NCBI GenBank assembly: GCA_021811385.1
Contig: JAJZPC010000006.1
Location: 1-56,667, forward strand
DNA: 56,667 nucleotides
Reading direction: 5' to 3'
DNA from: Deltaproteobacteria bacterium
GTDB taxonomy: Bacteria; Desulfobacterota; Desulfobulbia; Desulfobulbales; Desulfurivibrionaceae
The notes under the pieces are model-generated. The model made no database searches, was not told the origin of the DNA, and saw nothing but the letters and a program-made list of their open reading frames with translations. Within the stretch, counting starts at the first letter, position 1; every line of letters begins with the position of its first letter. Both the position numbers and the translations under genes were made by a program. Positions 16,092 through 23,828 of this stretch are shown one piece after another.

Positions 16092-17288
16092 TCAGCCTCC
16101 CAGCGCCGAATCGGCGGGAACCGTGGCGCTGCGCCAGGCCGGAATCACCGTGGCCGCCAGATAGGGAATCACGGTAAAGGCGAAAATCAGCAGGATATCC
16201 CCCACCGCCATTCTCGGCAGCAGATGCAGGTCGGGCCTCAGCACGGACCAGCCCATGAGCACCGGCCGGAACAGGGCGGCGGCACAGTAGACCACATGGA
16301 TGTAGGCTGCGGTCATGCCCACCAGACAGGCCAATCCGGAAACGATCACCGACTCCCAGAAACGGACCGCCAGGATGTCGCTGGTTTCCCAGCCCAGCAC
16401 CTTGAGGATGGCTATTTCCCGCCGCTCCTCAGGGGAAAGGCCGGACGCCTTGTCCCAGGCCAGGATGACAAAGGCCGCCAGGGCGGAAAGCAGACAGATG
16501 GAGCCGAAGCCGCTGCGCCAGCCGAAAACGACCTGATATGTTTTTTGGATCTGCGGCCGGGTCAGCACCCGCACCGAAGGCAATGTTTCGGAGATCTTTT
16601 TGGCAATGGTGTCGATCTCCTTGGGGTTGGCCACGTAAACGCAGAGGTCGGTGACCAGCCCGGCGGGAATAGAAAAGAGATCGCGGGCGTCGGCCAGGTT
16701 CATGACGATGAGGTCGTTGGTCAGGATATCGGTATCCCGCGAGAACTCCCCGCTGACCTCAAAGGGCTTCAGGGAAAGATCGGGCCGGAACAGGGAGAAG
16801 GTGGTGCGCCCGGCAAGATCCAGGGCCTTGGTGATGGAATGGCCGACAACCACCCTGCCCTGCTCATCGGGCCCCGGCATTGCGCCTTTGGCCAGGGCGG
16901 CATCGAGGCGATTGCCCTCGGGCATCTCATCCACGGCCATGCCCATGACCGTGGAGTTGGCCAAGCGGACCTCGTCGAAATAATAGCCCCAGATCCGGGG
17001 CACCACCCTCCGGATGCCGAAGATTCCAGCCAGCTTGTCCCGGTAGGCCAGAGGGATGGCTTCCTGCCGGCCGGCCGACATCTTTTGCAGGGTAATCTCC
17101 GGGGTATGGGTCAGCACCTGTTTGGCCTTGTCGGAAAGGGCCTGGGTCACCATCTGGAAGGAAGCGAGCAGGAAGATCACCGCTGCAAAGACCAGCAGCA
17201 CGCTGAGGCTTTTCAGCCGGTGCCGCCACAGGGACGAGAGGGCATAATCGAGGATATTGAGCTGTTTTTCGAGGTTGGATTGGGCCAT
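16092..17288 (-). CDS. FtsX/MacB-type ABC permease
   Basis: This 398-residue protein has one N-terminal helix (about 27-48), a large extracytoplasmic domain (about 50-260) and three C-terminal helices. The cytoplasmic EERREIAILKVLGW segment is the typical FtsX coupling loop. It forms a transporter with the adjacent ATPase. No periplasmic adaptor is encoded nearby. Position after nosL recalls the NosF-NosY ABC pair used in copper-site assembly, but NosY has a different fold, so the analogy is only functional. Confidence 0.88.
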   Translation of the reverse strand: MAQSNLEKQLNILDYALSSLWRHRLKSLSVLLVFAAVIFLLASFQMVTQALSDKAKQVLTHTPEITLQKMSAGRQEAIPLAYRDKLAGIFGIRRVVPRIWGYYFDEVRLANSTVMGMAVDEMPEGNRLDAALAKGAMPGPDEQGRVVVGHSITKALDLAGRTTFSLFRPDLSLKPFEVSGEFSRDTDILTNDLIVMNLADARDLFSIPAGLVTDLCVYVANPKEIDTIAKKISETLPSVRVLTRPQIQKTYQVVFGWRSGFGSICLLSALAAFVILAWDKASGLSPEERREIAILKVLGWETSDILAVRFWESVIVSGLACLVGMTAAYIHVVYCAAALFRPVLMGWSVLRPDLHLLPRMAVGDILLIFAFTVIPYLAATVIPAWRSATVPADSALGG

Positions 17289-17293
17289 GGCGG

Positions 17294-17575
17294 TCAGCGG
17301 GAAGGCGGCCGCCAGAAGGCGCCGGTGGGAAAATGTTCGATGGCTCCGGGATGATCCATGAAGGGGGCCATTGCGTCGCTCACTGCCGGATGCCGGGTGT
17401 AGCGGGCCTCGGTGGCCACGGCCAGATCAGTGAGCCCGAGAGAGCGGGTGGCCACCTCCAACTGGGCAAGGGTGGCATCTTGAACCCTGCGCCTGTTTTG
17501 GCCATCCATGAGCAGCGCCCCATCAAGGGCCAGGAGCAGGCAGAAAAACAGACTGAAAACAAAAGCGGGTCGCAT
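17294..17575 (-). CDS. Small protein with N-terminal membrane anchor, between nosL and the permease
   Basis: This 93-residue protein has an N-terminal hydrophobic segment (MRPAFVFSLFFCLLLALDGA) followed by a soluble, mostly helical tail with DATLAQLEVATRSLGLTDLAVATEARYTRHP. The ATG at 17575 lies four bases after the nosL stop, so it is probably translationally coupled; the longer frame upstream would run through nosL. No family recognised. The spacing (4 bases upstream, 5 downstream) indicates a true operon member. Confidence 0.65.
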   Translation of the reverse strand: MRPAFVFSLFFCLLLALDGALLMDGQNRRRVQDATLAQLEVATRSLGLTDLAVATEARYTRHPAVSDAMAPFMDHPGAIEHFPTGAFWRPPSR

Positions 17576-17579
17576 CGGC

Positions 17580-18095
17580 TCAGCGCATCTTCTGGCCATG
17601 GCGCATGGACTGCACCAATGGCTCGGTGATTTCCACAAAGCGCAACACCTTGGTTCCCTTGTGATCCTTGCGGAAATTTTCCGCCGCTCCGGCGGAACCA
17701 AAGGGGATGAACTCGTGGCCCATGGGTCCGTACATGTCGCTGCCGATAACATACCAGGCCGCACGGCCATCGAGCCAGGCGAGGGTGTAGTAGTCTTTCA
17801 CCCAGATTTCCTTTGTGCTCTGTCCGGCCGCGCCGAAGGAGGCAGGGTTGAAGTGAAAGGCCAGCATGTCCTTTACCCCGTCGAAAAACTTCACGCTGCC
17901 GTTGGACAGCCGGATCTGGGCGGTCCAGTCCGGATACTTGGCCACAAACATCCCGCAGACCGGACAGCGCTCCTGGGGATTGATCTCCTTGGCAGGCTCG
18001 GCCAGAAGCGGAGTCGCCATCAAGAAAAAGGAGACGACACAGGCAACCAGGACATACCGGCGAACAAAACATTTCTTGAGAAATACGTTTGTCAT
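17580..18095 (-). CDS. nosL: NosL-family metal (copper) chaperone
   Basis: This 171-residue protein has a signal peptide (hydrophobic stretch about residues 14-32) and the NosL hallmark RCPVCGMFV near residue 43, followed by FFDGVKDMLAFHF and GHEFIPFG. NosL proteins bind Cu(I) through the CxxCGM and Met/His residues and deliver it to periplasmic enzymes such as nitrous oxide reductase. Unlike classical NosL it has no obvious lipobox cysteine at the cleavage site. No nosZ is present in the window; the closest exported candidate client is the beta-propeller cytochrome at 19613. Confidence 0.88.
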   Translation of the reverse strand: MTNVFLKKCFVRRYVLVACVVSFFLMATPLLAEPAKEINPQERCPVCGMFVAKYPDWTAQIRLSNGSVKFFDGVKDMLAFHFNPASFGAAGQSTKEIWVKDYYTLAWLDGRAAWYVIGSDMYGPMGHEFIPFGSAGAAENFRKDHKGTKVLRFVEITEPLVQSMRHGQKMR

Positions 18096-18106
18096 TTTCT
18101 GGCAAC

Positions 18107-18634
18107 CTATTGCTTTTCTGTATTTTTACTGAAATATCCGCCCAGCAGATTTTTGAGCTCCTGCTCGCTGACCCCACCAAGGATGGCGGCGAGAATCCGG
18201 TGATCCGGGCTGATGATGATGGTTTGCGGTTCCACCTTGATATTGTAGCGGCTTGAGATTGCCCCGTCCTTGTCGATCAGCACCGGAAAACCGATCTCCA
18301 GGTCAGCCACGAACCGGCGCACCGTGGCCTCGTCGGAATGTTGGTTGACATAGACCACCCGCAGCCCGGCTTCCCTGTATTTTTCAAAGTACTGGTTGAA
18401 GATCGGGGTATCGGCCCGGCAAAACTTGCAATCCGTGGACCAGAAACGGAGAATGACCGGTTGTCCTTGGTAGGAGGCAAGAGAGACCGGCTGCCCGTTG
18501 AGATCGGTTCCGGCAAAATCAGGGGCCGGGTCGCCGATTTTGAGCTTCCTTGCGGATGAATCGCCACCGGAACAGGCAGCCAGGGCCAGGAGTATGGAGC
18601 AAAGCAGAAATGCCGGGAGTATTTTCTTTAACAT
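18107..18634 (-). CDS. TlpA/ResA-like thioredoxin-fold lipoprotein
   Basis: This 175-residue protein has a lipoprotein signal with lipobox LAAC (Cys about residue 21) and an AhpC-TSA/TlpA fold. The fold is seen in IGDPAPDFAGTDLNGQPVSL, the redox motif STDCKFCRADTP (CKFC, about residue 72-75) and the cis-Pro strand VEPQTIIISP. Such proteins reduce disulfides or prepare thiols for haem or copper insertion outside the cytoplasm. It lies 11 bases before nosL in the same operon. Confidence 0.88.
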   Translation of the reverse strand: MLKKILPAFLLCSILLALAACSGGDSSARKLKIGDPAPDFAGTDLNGQPVSLASYQGQPVILRFWSTDCKFCRADTPIFNQYFEKYREAGLRVVYVNQHSDEATVRRFVADLEIGFPVLIDKDGAISSRYNIKVEPQTIIISPDHRILAAILGGVSEQELKNLLGGYFSKNTEKQ

Positions 18635-18660
18635 TAAAGTCGATCCGAAAATTCAAAAAA

Positions 18661-19338
18661 TCAGGCCCCCTGTGCGGAGAGAACGCCCTGCCGCATGGAA
18701 AAGACCCTGGCGCCCTTTTGGGTGGCGGCAAGATCGCTGTTGTGGGTCACCACCACAAAGGTTGTTCCCTGCTCATTATACCTTCTGAACAGCGCAAGGA
18801 TATCCTTTTCTGTTTCCTCGTCCAGATCCCCGGTGGGTTCGTCGGCCAAAATGATATCCGGACAGTTGATAAAGGAGCGGGCAATGGCGACCCGCCGCTG
18901 CTGGCCGCCGGAAAGCTGGGAGGGAAAGGCGTTGGCCTTGTCCGCCAAACCGATCTGGGCGAGAATGTCCAGGGCAAGTTCCCGGCTGCCCGAGGGGTTC
19001 CGGCCGAAGCTCAAGGGCAGCAGGATGTTCTCCATGACCGAGAGGGTGGGAATCAGGCTGGCGAACTGAAAGATAAAGCCGATCTTGCTGTTGCGCATGG
19101 TGGAAAGGGCCTGGTCGGACTGCTGCCAGTTTTCCACGCCATCAATATATACCTGCCCCCTGTCCGGGGAGGTCAAACCGCCGATCAGGCTTAGAAGCGT
19201 GGTTTTTCCCGAACCGGAATGCCCCAGAATAACAAGGAAATCTCCTTTGTTCACGGAAAGATTCACCGCGTTGACGGCATGTACCATGGTGGTTTCCACC
19301 GGGTAGCTCTTGATAAGATCCTTGCATTCGATAATCAC
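18661..19338 (-). CDS. LolD/MacB-type ABC transporter ATPase (second set)
   Basis: This 225-residue ATPase has Walker A GHSGSGKT, signature LSGGQQRRV, Walker B IILADEPTGDLD and the H-loop VVTHNS. The GTG at 19338 is chosen as start because GGGG lies 6 bases upstream and the fold begins MIIECKDLIKSY; longer TTG starts are possible. The likely permease partner is the MacB-like protein at 20903-22096 on the other strand, because the downstream permease at 16092 already has its own ATPase. It is the first gene of the minus-strand run that includes tlpA and nosL. Confidence 0.87.
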   Translation of the reverse strand: MIIECKDLIKSYPVETTMVHAVNAVNLSVNKGDFLVILGHSGSGKTTLLSLIGGLTSPDRGQVYIDGVENWQQSDQALSTMRNSKIGFIFQFASLIPTLSVMENILLPLSFGRNPSGSRELALDILAQIGLADKANAFPSQLSGGQQRRVAIARSFINCPDIILADEPTGDLDEETEKDILALFRRYNEQGTTFVVVTHNSDLAATQKGARVFSMRQGVLSAQGA

Positions 19339-19612
19339 GTTTTTCCCCAAGGCAGAATTCAGTATCCGTTCCAACTAGCGGCAAACAGGCAATAAAAATC
19401 CTTTTGCACAATCTCCTGCAAAATTATTTGCCTCACTCTAAAAATGAGGTTGCCAATATACCACCGAGTGGTAATATCGTAAACAGCCATGTGGCATTTT
19501 GTCGCATGGCATTTTGTCGCACCACGGAAATCTGCCTTGAACACGCTCGGTGAGCTGGCCGCGCTGTTTGAGGTCATTATAAGTGAACAGACAGTTAAAC
19601 GAGGAGAACACA
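19339..19612. promoter_or_regulatory. Divergent control region of the propeller cytochrome and the ABC/NosL operon
   Basis: The 274-base gap holds an inverted repeat TACCAC-CGA-GTGGTA (19459-19473) and a perfect 15-base tandem duplication TGGCATTTTGTCGCA at 19492-19506 and 19507-19521. The duplication is long enough for two adjacent protein sites. A possible -10 box TATAAG is at 19578-19583, but no convincing -35 accompanies it, suggesting activator-dependent initiation. Functions are inferred. Confidence 0.45.
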
Positions 19613-20803
19613 ATGCAATTCATCAAAGCTTCATGGCGTAACTCTCTTATCACCGGCACCGTCGTCGCCCTTGGCCTCGTCGGCGCCTCCGCGGCCATGG
19701 CTGCGGACAACTATGCCGGCACCGCTTACATCGCCGGCATGGGCGGCCACTTCGCCAAGGCCGTGTTCAAAATCGACCCCAAGGCCGAGACCCCCATCTC
19801 CCTGACCGAAGAGCTGGACAAAATCGACATCGGCGACGGCAAGACCCACCCTTTCCATGATTCCCGCATCGACAACAAGGATCGCAACACCATCTACTGG
19901 TCCACCTACAAGCCGGACCATGCGGCCAACAACTCCTACCATTACGGCAAGACCGATCTCAAGACCGGCAAGGTCGTAGTGGACAAGACCTTCCCGGTAC
20001 CGGCCAAGGTTATGAGCACCAAGGCCGGCTACTGCGCCTCCGCCCAGACCAAAGACTACTTCATGCCCATCTCCATGAACAAGCCGGGCTACATCAGCAT
20101 CATCGACAAGAAGACCATGGAGATGAAGCACAACATCTTTCTGGAAGGCACCGAGGCCGACATCAAGGGCGGCGTCAAATACACCCACGGCATCAACTCT
20201 CCGGACATGAAGGAGATTTTGATCACCCTCAACGAAGCCAACGTTACTCCGGACAACAAGGAGCTGGGCGACGGCATCGGCAAGTTGCACCTGTTTGTTG
20301 TTGACGCCAAGGCGCTTGAGCAGGGCAAGGTCAAGGTGCTGCGCAAGGGTGTGGCGGACGGCAACGCCAAGTCCACCATCAGCTTCCGTCAGTACTACTC
20401 TCCGGACGGCAAGTACATCGCCAACGCCACCGGCGACATCCTTTTCCTGATCGACGCCAAGACTCTGAAGACCGTAGCATCCGTGACCATGGATAAGCTG
20501 GAAGAGACCCACGACGCCATCTTCACCCCGGACAGCAAGTACGTGATGATCACCACCCGGACCAAGACCATTCTTCCCGGCTGCGTTGATCCTGCCAAGC
20601 CTGCCGACGGCGAGTGGCGCATGGACGGCCAGGTTCGTCTCTTCGACGTGGCTGCCAAGAAACTGGTCGGCAAACCGACCTCCACCTGCCTGAAGTGCCA
20701 TGACGAGCAGATCGGCACCGGCGATGACGCTCCGCACGCCATCCTCTGCGGCCTTGACGTGAACTGGGCTGCAAAGGGCGCAAAGGTAGCAAAGAAGAAA
20801 TAA
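19613..20803 (+). CDS. Periplasmic beta-propeller c-type cytochrome, highly codon-biased
   Basis: This 396-residue protein starts at ATG 19613 behind GAGGAG and has a clear signal peptide cleaved near AMA30. The body has repeated YVTN-like blade strands (YISIIDKKTMEM, YIANATGDILFLIDAKTLKTV, VRLFDVAAKKLV). Histidines recur at blade-like positions (THPFHDSR, YTHGINSPD, ETHDAIFTPD), as in propellers with a metal-lined channel. One haem-binding CLKCH lies at residues 359-363. Codon choice is strongly skewed to C-ending codons, unlike its neighbours, implying very high expression; a strong terminator follows. The specific reaction is unknown. Adjacent nosL suggests copper, which is inference. Confidence 0.8.
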   Translation: MQFIKASWRNSLITGTVVALGLVGASAAMAADNYAGTAYIAGMGGHFAKAVFKIDPKAETPISLTEELDKIDIGDGKTHPFHDSRIDNKDRNTIYWSTYKPDHAANNSYHYGKTDLKTGKVVVDKTFPVPAKVMSTKAGYCASAQTKDYFMPISMNKPGYISIIDKKTMEMKHNIFLEGTEADIKGGVKYTHGINSPDMKEILITLNEANVTPDNKELGDGIGKLHLFVVDAKALEQGKVKVLRKGVADGNAKSTISFRQYYSPDGKYIANATGDILFLIDAKTLKTVASVTMDKLEETHDAIFTPDSKYVMITTRTKTILPGCVDPAKPADGEWRMDGQVRLFDVAAKKLVGKPTSTCLKCHDEQIGTGDDAPHAILCGLDVNWAAKGAKVAKKK

Positions 20804-20835
20804 GTTCCCTTTGCCAGTTTTTTTTGTTTCACTCG

Positions 20836-20870
20836 AAAACCGGGGGGCTGAAGCCCTCCGGTTTTCTTAT
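20836..20870 (+). terminator. Intrinsic terminator of the propeller cytochrome gene
   Basis: AAAACCGGGGGG pairs with CCCTCCGGTTTT through one G-U pair across a short loop at 20836-20865, followed by CTTATTT. It lies between the cytochrome stop and the downstream permease, so the permease would be expressed at a lower level. Confidence 0.75.
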
Positions 20871-20902
20871 TTGATGAATCCCTCGAATAGACGTAAGGCC
20901 CT

Positions 20903-22096
20903 ATGACACCCAGCAACGCACACTCCATCATCGCCATTGCCTGGAAAGGCGTGACCCGGAAAATGTTCCGCAACCTCATCCTCATGCTGGCGGTTGGCCT
21001 GCTCGTCGCCCTGCTGACCTTTGCCATGCTCTTCAACAAGGCGGTGGAAGAGGATATCGAGGCGGCAAGCAAGCGGCTTGGCGCGGACATTGTCATAGTG
21101 CCTTCCGAGGCCAAGGGCAGCGCCGAGGAATTCATCCTGGAAAGCAAGATCAAAAGCTTTTACATGGACAAGTTCGTCTTCGACGACATCAGCGGGTTGC
21201 CCGATATCAAGCAGGCGACCTACCATATCTACCTCAACACCCTTACCTCGGGGTGTTGCAGCATCGACGAGGGACAGGTCATTGTTTTCGATCAGGACAA
21301 GGATTTCGTGGTGGCCCCCTGGCTGGAGACCGGCCCCAAGCGTTTGGAGCCGGGGCAGGTGTATGTGGGGAGTTATGTGTACGATTTTCTCGGCCTGATC
21401 AACACGGCCAGTCTTTTTGGGCAGGGGGTCAAGGTGGTCGGCCACCTCCAGCAGACCGGCACTGGACTTGACCATGGGGTATTCATGCGATTGGACGACC
21501 TGAGCAAGATCTCCCCCGAGGCAACGGGGGGGTATCAGGCCGGAAAAATATCCATCATCTTCATCAAGGTGAAAGACGGGGTTTCCGTGGCCAAGGTGGT
21601 CGCGGATATCCGCAACATCAACCCCACGGTCGGAGTGATGACCAGGGGCGACATCGGCGCCGACGCCAGAAATACCCTGGGGGACATCCTCCGGGTGTTC
21701 TCCATCACCATCCTCATCTCCTCGCTGCTCGCCCTGCTGCTTGCCTGGTCAACCTTCACCGTGCTGGCCAACGAACGGCGGCGGGAGGTCGGCATCCTTC
21801 GGGCCATCGGCGCCCACCAGAGCCACATCATGAAGATCTTCCTGGCCGAGGCCATGCTGATCAGCACCATGGGCGGCGTTGCCGGGGTGGTCATGGGCCA
21901 TTCCCTGATCCATTATCTGGCCAAGGACTTCACCCTGCTCCGCACCCTTGGCGCCGTCTCGGCCATCACCGCAGGCAATATCGCCATCGGGGTTATCGGT
22001 ATGGGAGTCGGCATCGCCATCTGCCTTATCGGCGCCGCCATCCCCATTCTCCGCTTGGCCCGGCTGGAACCGCTGCTGGCGATCAAGGAAGCATAA
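20903..22096 (+). CDS. MacB/FtsX-type ABC permease (second set)
   Basis: This 397-residue protein has an N-terminal helix (about 26-45), a periplasmic domain (about 46-265) and three C-terminal helices. The coupling segment ERRREVGILRAIGAHQSHIMKI is diagnostic of the MacB/FtsX class. A conspicuous TSGCCSID double cysteine (about residue 115) sits in the periplasmic domain. It has no ATPase on its own strand, and the lone ATPase at 18661-19338 is the likely partner. The two flank the propeller cytochrome divergently. Confidence 0.87.
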   Translation: MTPSNAHSIIAIAWKGVTRKMFRNLILMLAVGLLVALLTFAMLFNKAVEEDIEAASKRLGADIVIVPSEAKGSAEEFILESKIKSFYMDKFVFDDISGLPDIKQATYHIYLNTLTSGCCSIDEGQVIVFDQDKDFVVAPWLETGPKRLEPGQVYVGSYVYDFLGLINTASLFGQGVKVVGHLQQTGTGLDHGVFMRLDDLSKISPEATGGYQAGKISIIFIKVKDGVSVAKVVADIRNINPTVGVMTRGDIGADARNTLGDILRVFSITILISSLLALLLAWSTFTVLANERRREVGILRAIGAHQSHIMKIFLAEAMLISTMGGVAGVVMGHSLIHYLAKDFTLLRTLGAVSAITAGNIAIGVIGMGVGIAICLIGAAIPILRLARLEPLLAIKEA

Positions 22097-22098
22097 TC

Positions 22099-22130
22099 AG
22101 CTGATAGCTGTCAGCTTACAGCTATCAGCT
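22099..22130. terminator. Bidirectional hairpin between convergent genes
   Basis: AGCTGATAGCTGT (22099-22111) and ACAGCTATCAGCT (22118-22130) form a perfect 13-bp stem with a 6-base loop, filling the 32-base gap between the convergent permease and cbiH. There is no T-tract on either side, but the position fits a shared transcription stop. Confidence 0.6.
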
Positions 22131-22899
22131 ATAACGCATACTTTGCCGCGTACCCCCGGGGTGTGACCATGAATCCCTGCCAGGCAAAGGTCACGGAATT
22201 ACCGACAATGATGGTGGTTTGCATGTCGATCTCGTTCTCCAGCATCTTCCCCAGGGTGGTGAGCACAATCCGTTCATTCTCACGGGTGGCGGCGGTGACG
22301 ATGCCCACCGGGGTTTCAGGGGCGCGGTGCGCCAGCAGAATCTCGCGGGCCTTGACGATATGCTCGGCCCGCTTCTTCGATTTCGGGTTGTAGATCACCA
22401 CCACAAAATCCGCCGATGCCGCGGCCTCAAGCCGTTTCTCGATCTTTTCCCAGGGAGTCAGCAGGTCGGAAAGGCTGATCGCGGCGAAATCATGCATGAG
22501 CGGCGCGCCCAAACGGGCGGCGCAGGCATTGAGCGCGGCGATGCCTGCGATCACCTCGATATCGACGCACACGTTCTGTTCCCTTGCCATCTCGAAAACC
22601 AGCCCGGCCATGGCATAGATGCCCGGATCGCCTCCGGAAACCAGGGCCACGATGCGGCCTTGCGCCGCCAGGTCCAGCGCCTTACGGCACCGGTCAACCT
22701 CCTTCATCATCTGGGAGGCCAACACCTCCTTGCCCGCAAGAAACTCGGGGATCAGATCAAGATAGGTCTGGTAGCCCACGATCACTTCGGCTGCGGTAAG
22801 GGCTTCCCCCGCAGCAGGGGTCATATGTCTTGCCGAGCCCGGTCCTGTTCCGACAACGTACAGTTTGCCCTGGCCACCGCCATGGTTACATTGTGCCAT
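22129..22899 (-). CDS. cbiH: Cobalt-precorrin-3B C17-methyltransferase
   Basis: This 256-residue SAM-dependent methyltransferase has GKLYVVGTGPGSARHMTP at the N-terminus, the VSGGDPGIYAMAGLV loop near residue 87 and VIYNPKSKKRAEH, typical of CbiH/CobJ. It methylates C17 and contracts the corrin ring. The ATG at 22899 lies inside cbiG, giving a 79-base overlap; no start codon closer to the fold is available. It is the last gene of the cobalamin operon. Confidence 0.92.
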   Translation of the reverse strand: MAQCNHGGGQGKLYVVGTGPGSARHMTPAAGEALTAAEVIVGYQTYLDLIPEFLAGKEVLASQMMKEVDRCRKALDLAAQGRIVALVSGGDPGIYAMAGLVFEMAREQNVCVDIEVIAGIAALNACAARLGAPLMHDFAAISLSDLLTPWEKIEKRLEAAASADFVVVIYNPKSKKRAEHIVKAREILLAHRAPETPVGIVTAATRENERIVLTTLGKMLENEIDMQTTIIVGNSVTFAWQGFMVTPRGYAAKYAL

Positions 22900-23825
22900 T
22901 TTCTTTTCCCAACCAGTAAATCGTTACTCTGTGCGCTGAGCAGGGCAGCGGGTTCGGCCACGCCGATCGCGCCCACATTACGCAGCGCCGCCTCGGATAC
23001 CGCAACATCTTCCACCCTGTTCAACTCTTCCTTGCTGAAAAATTCCAGCCGCAAGCCTTGCTCATGTGCAAAGGCCAGCAGCCCGACTTCATCCTGCTTG
23101 AGGTCAATGGAGGCCAGATTGCGGATGCTCATTTGCGACAGGTTCTGTTCCACAAACAACTCTTCACAGGCCTGCCGGAGTTCCGCAACCGAAACCCCTC
23201 GGTTGCACCCCACCCCGACCACCAGATTTTTGGGGCGAAACACAACGGCATTGCCGTAGTCGCCAAGACGCGGGGTCACCACAATGTCGGCCTGCTCCAC
23301 CTCGGCAACCTCCGCCAGCCCTTGGGGCAACGAGGCAATAGCCAGTTCGGAAAAAATCCTAAGGCAGCCGGTGTTGACCAGCCTGGCGCTGGCTGTTGTC
23401 AACCCTTCCTTGCTTTCGCAGGCCAGATCCTGTCCCCTGGCCCAAAGATCAAGAGGGGCAAGCCCCAAGGTGTCGGAGGCGGTGGTGATCACCGCTTCGC
23501 CGCCAAGCAGATTCGCCACCCGCCGGGCCAAATCGTTGCCGCCGCCCAGATGGCCGGAGAGCAGGCTGACAACATGACGCCCTTTTTCATCCACCACCAC
23601 CACGCAGGGGTCGCTCTCCTTGCCTTGCAGAAGCGGGGCAATTGCCCGCACCACAATGCCGGTGGCCATGACACAGACAAAGCCGTCCACCTCCCGCCAG
23701 TGTTCAGCCAAGGCCCGGGCCACCCCGTCTGTTTGCGGCAGCAGCAAGGCTTCCGGCATTTTTGGGGCCAGATCGGCGGCCAGCTCCTTGCCGCCGTTGG
23801 TTATGGCGAGGATCCCGATCTTCAT
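22821..23825 (-). CDS. cbiG: Cobalt-precorrin-5A hydrolase
   Basis: This 334-residue protein carries the CbiG N-terminal part (MATGIVVRAIAPLLQGKESD, VVSLLSGHLGGGNDLA) and the C-terminal CobE-like domain (VGVGCNRGVSVAELRQAC, VGLLAFAHEQG). CbiG opens the lactone and releases acetaldehyde in the anaerobic route, so its presence defines the oxygen-independent pathway. About 15 residues extend past the usual family end and overlap cbiH in another frame. Confidence 0.93.
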   Translation of the reverse strand: MKIGILAITNGGKELAADLAPKMPEALLLPQTDGVARALAEHWREVDGFVCVMATGIVVRAIAPLLQGKESDPCVVVVDEKGRHVVSLLSGHLGGGNDLARRVANLLGGEAVITTASDTLGLAPLDLWARGQDLACESKEGLTTASARLVNTGCLRIFSELAIASLPQGLAEVAEVEQADIVVTPRLGDYGNAVVFRPKNLVVGVGCNRGVSVAELRQACEELFVEQNLSQMSIRNLASIDLKQDEVGLLAFAHEQGLRLEFFSKEELNRVEDVAVSEAALRNVGAIGVAEPAALLSAQSNDLLVGKRKWHNVTMAVARANCTLSEQDRARQDI

Positions 23826-23828
23826 GGC

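Noticed and set aside
19492-19521. Tandem TGGCATTTTGTCGCA read as a sigma-54 promoter
   Set aside because: The GG and GC dinucleotides are one base too close compared with the -24/-12 spacing; kept only as a possible operator.
17580-20803. nosL plus beta-propeller as evidence of nitrous oxide reductase
   Set aside because: The propeller lacks a CuA domain and has a haem motif instead; no nosZ, nosD or nosR is visible.
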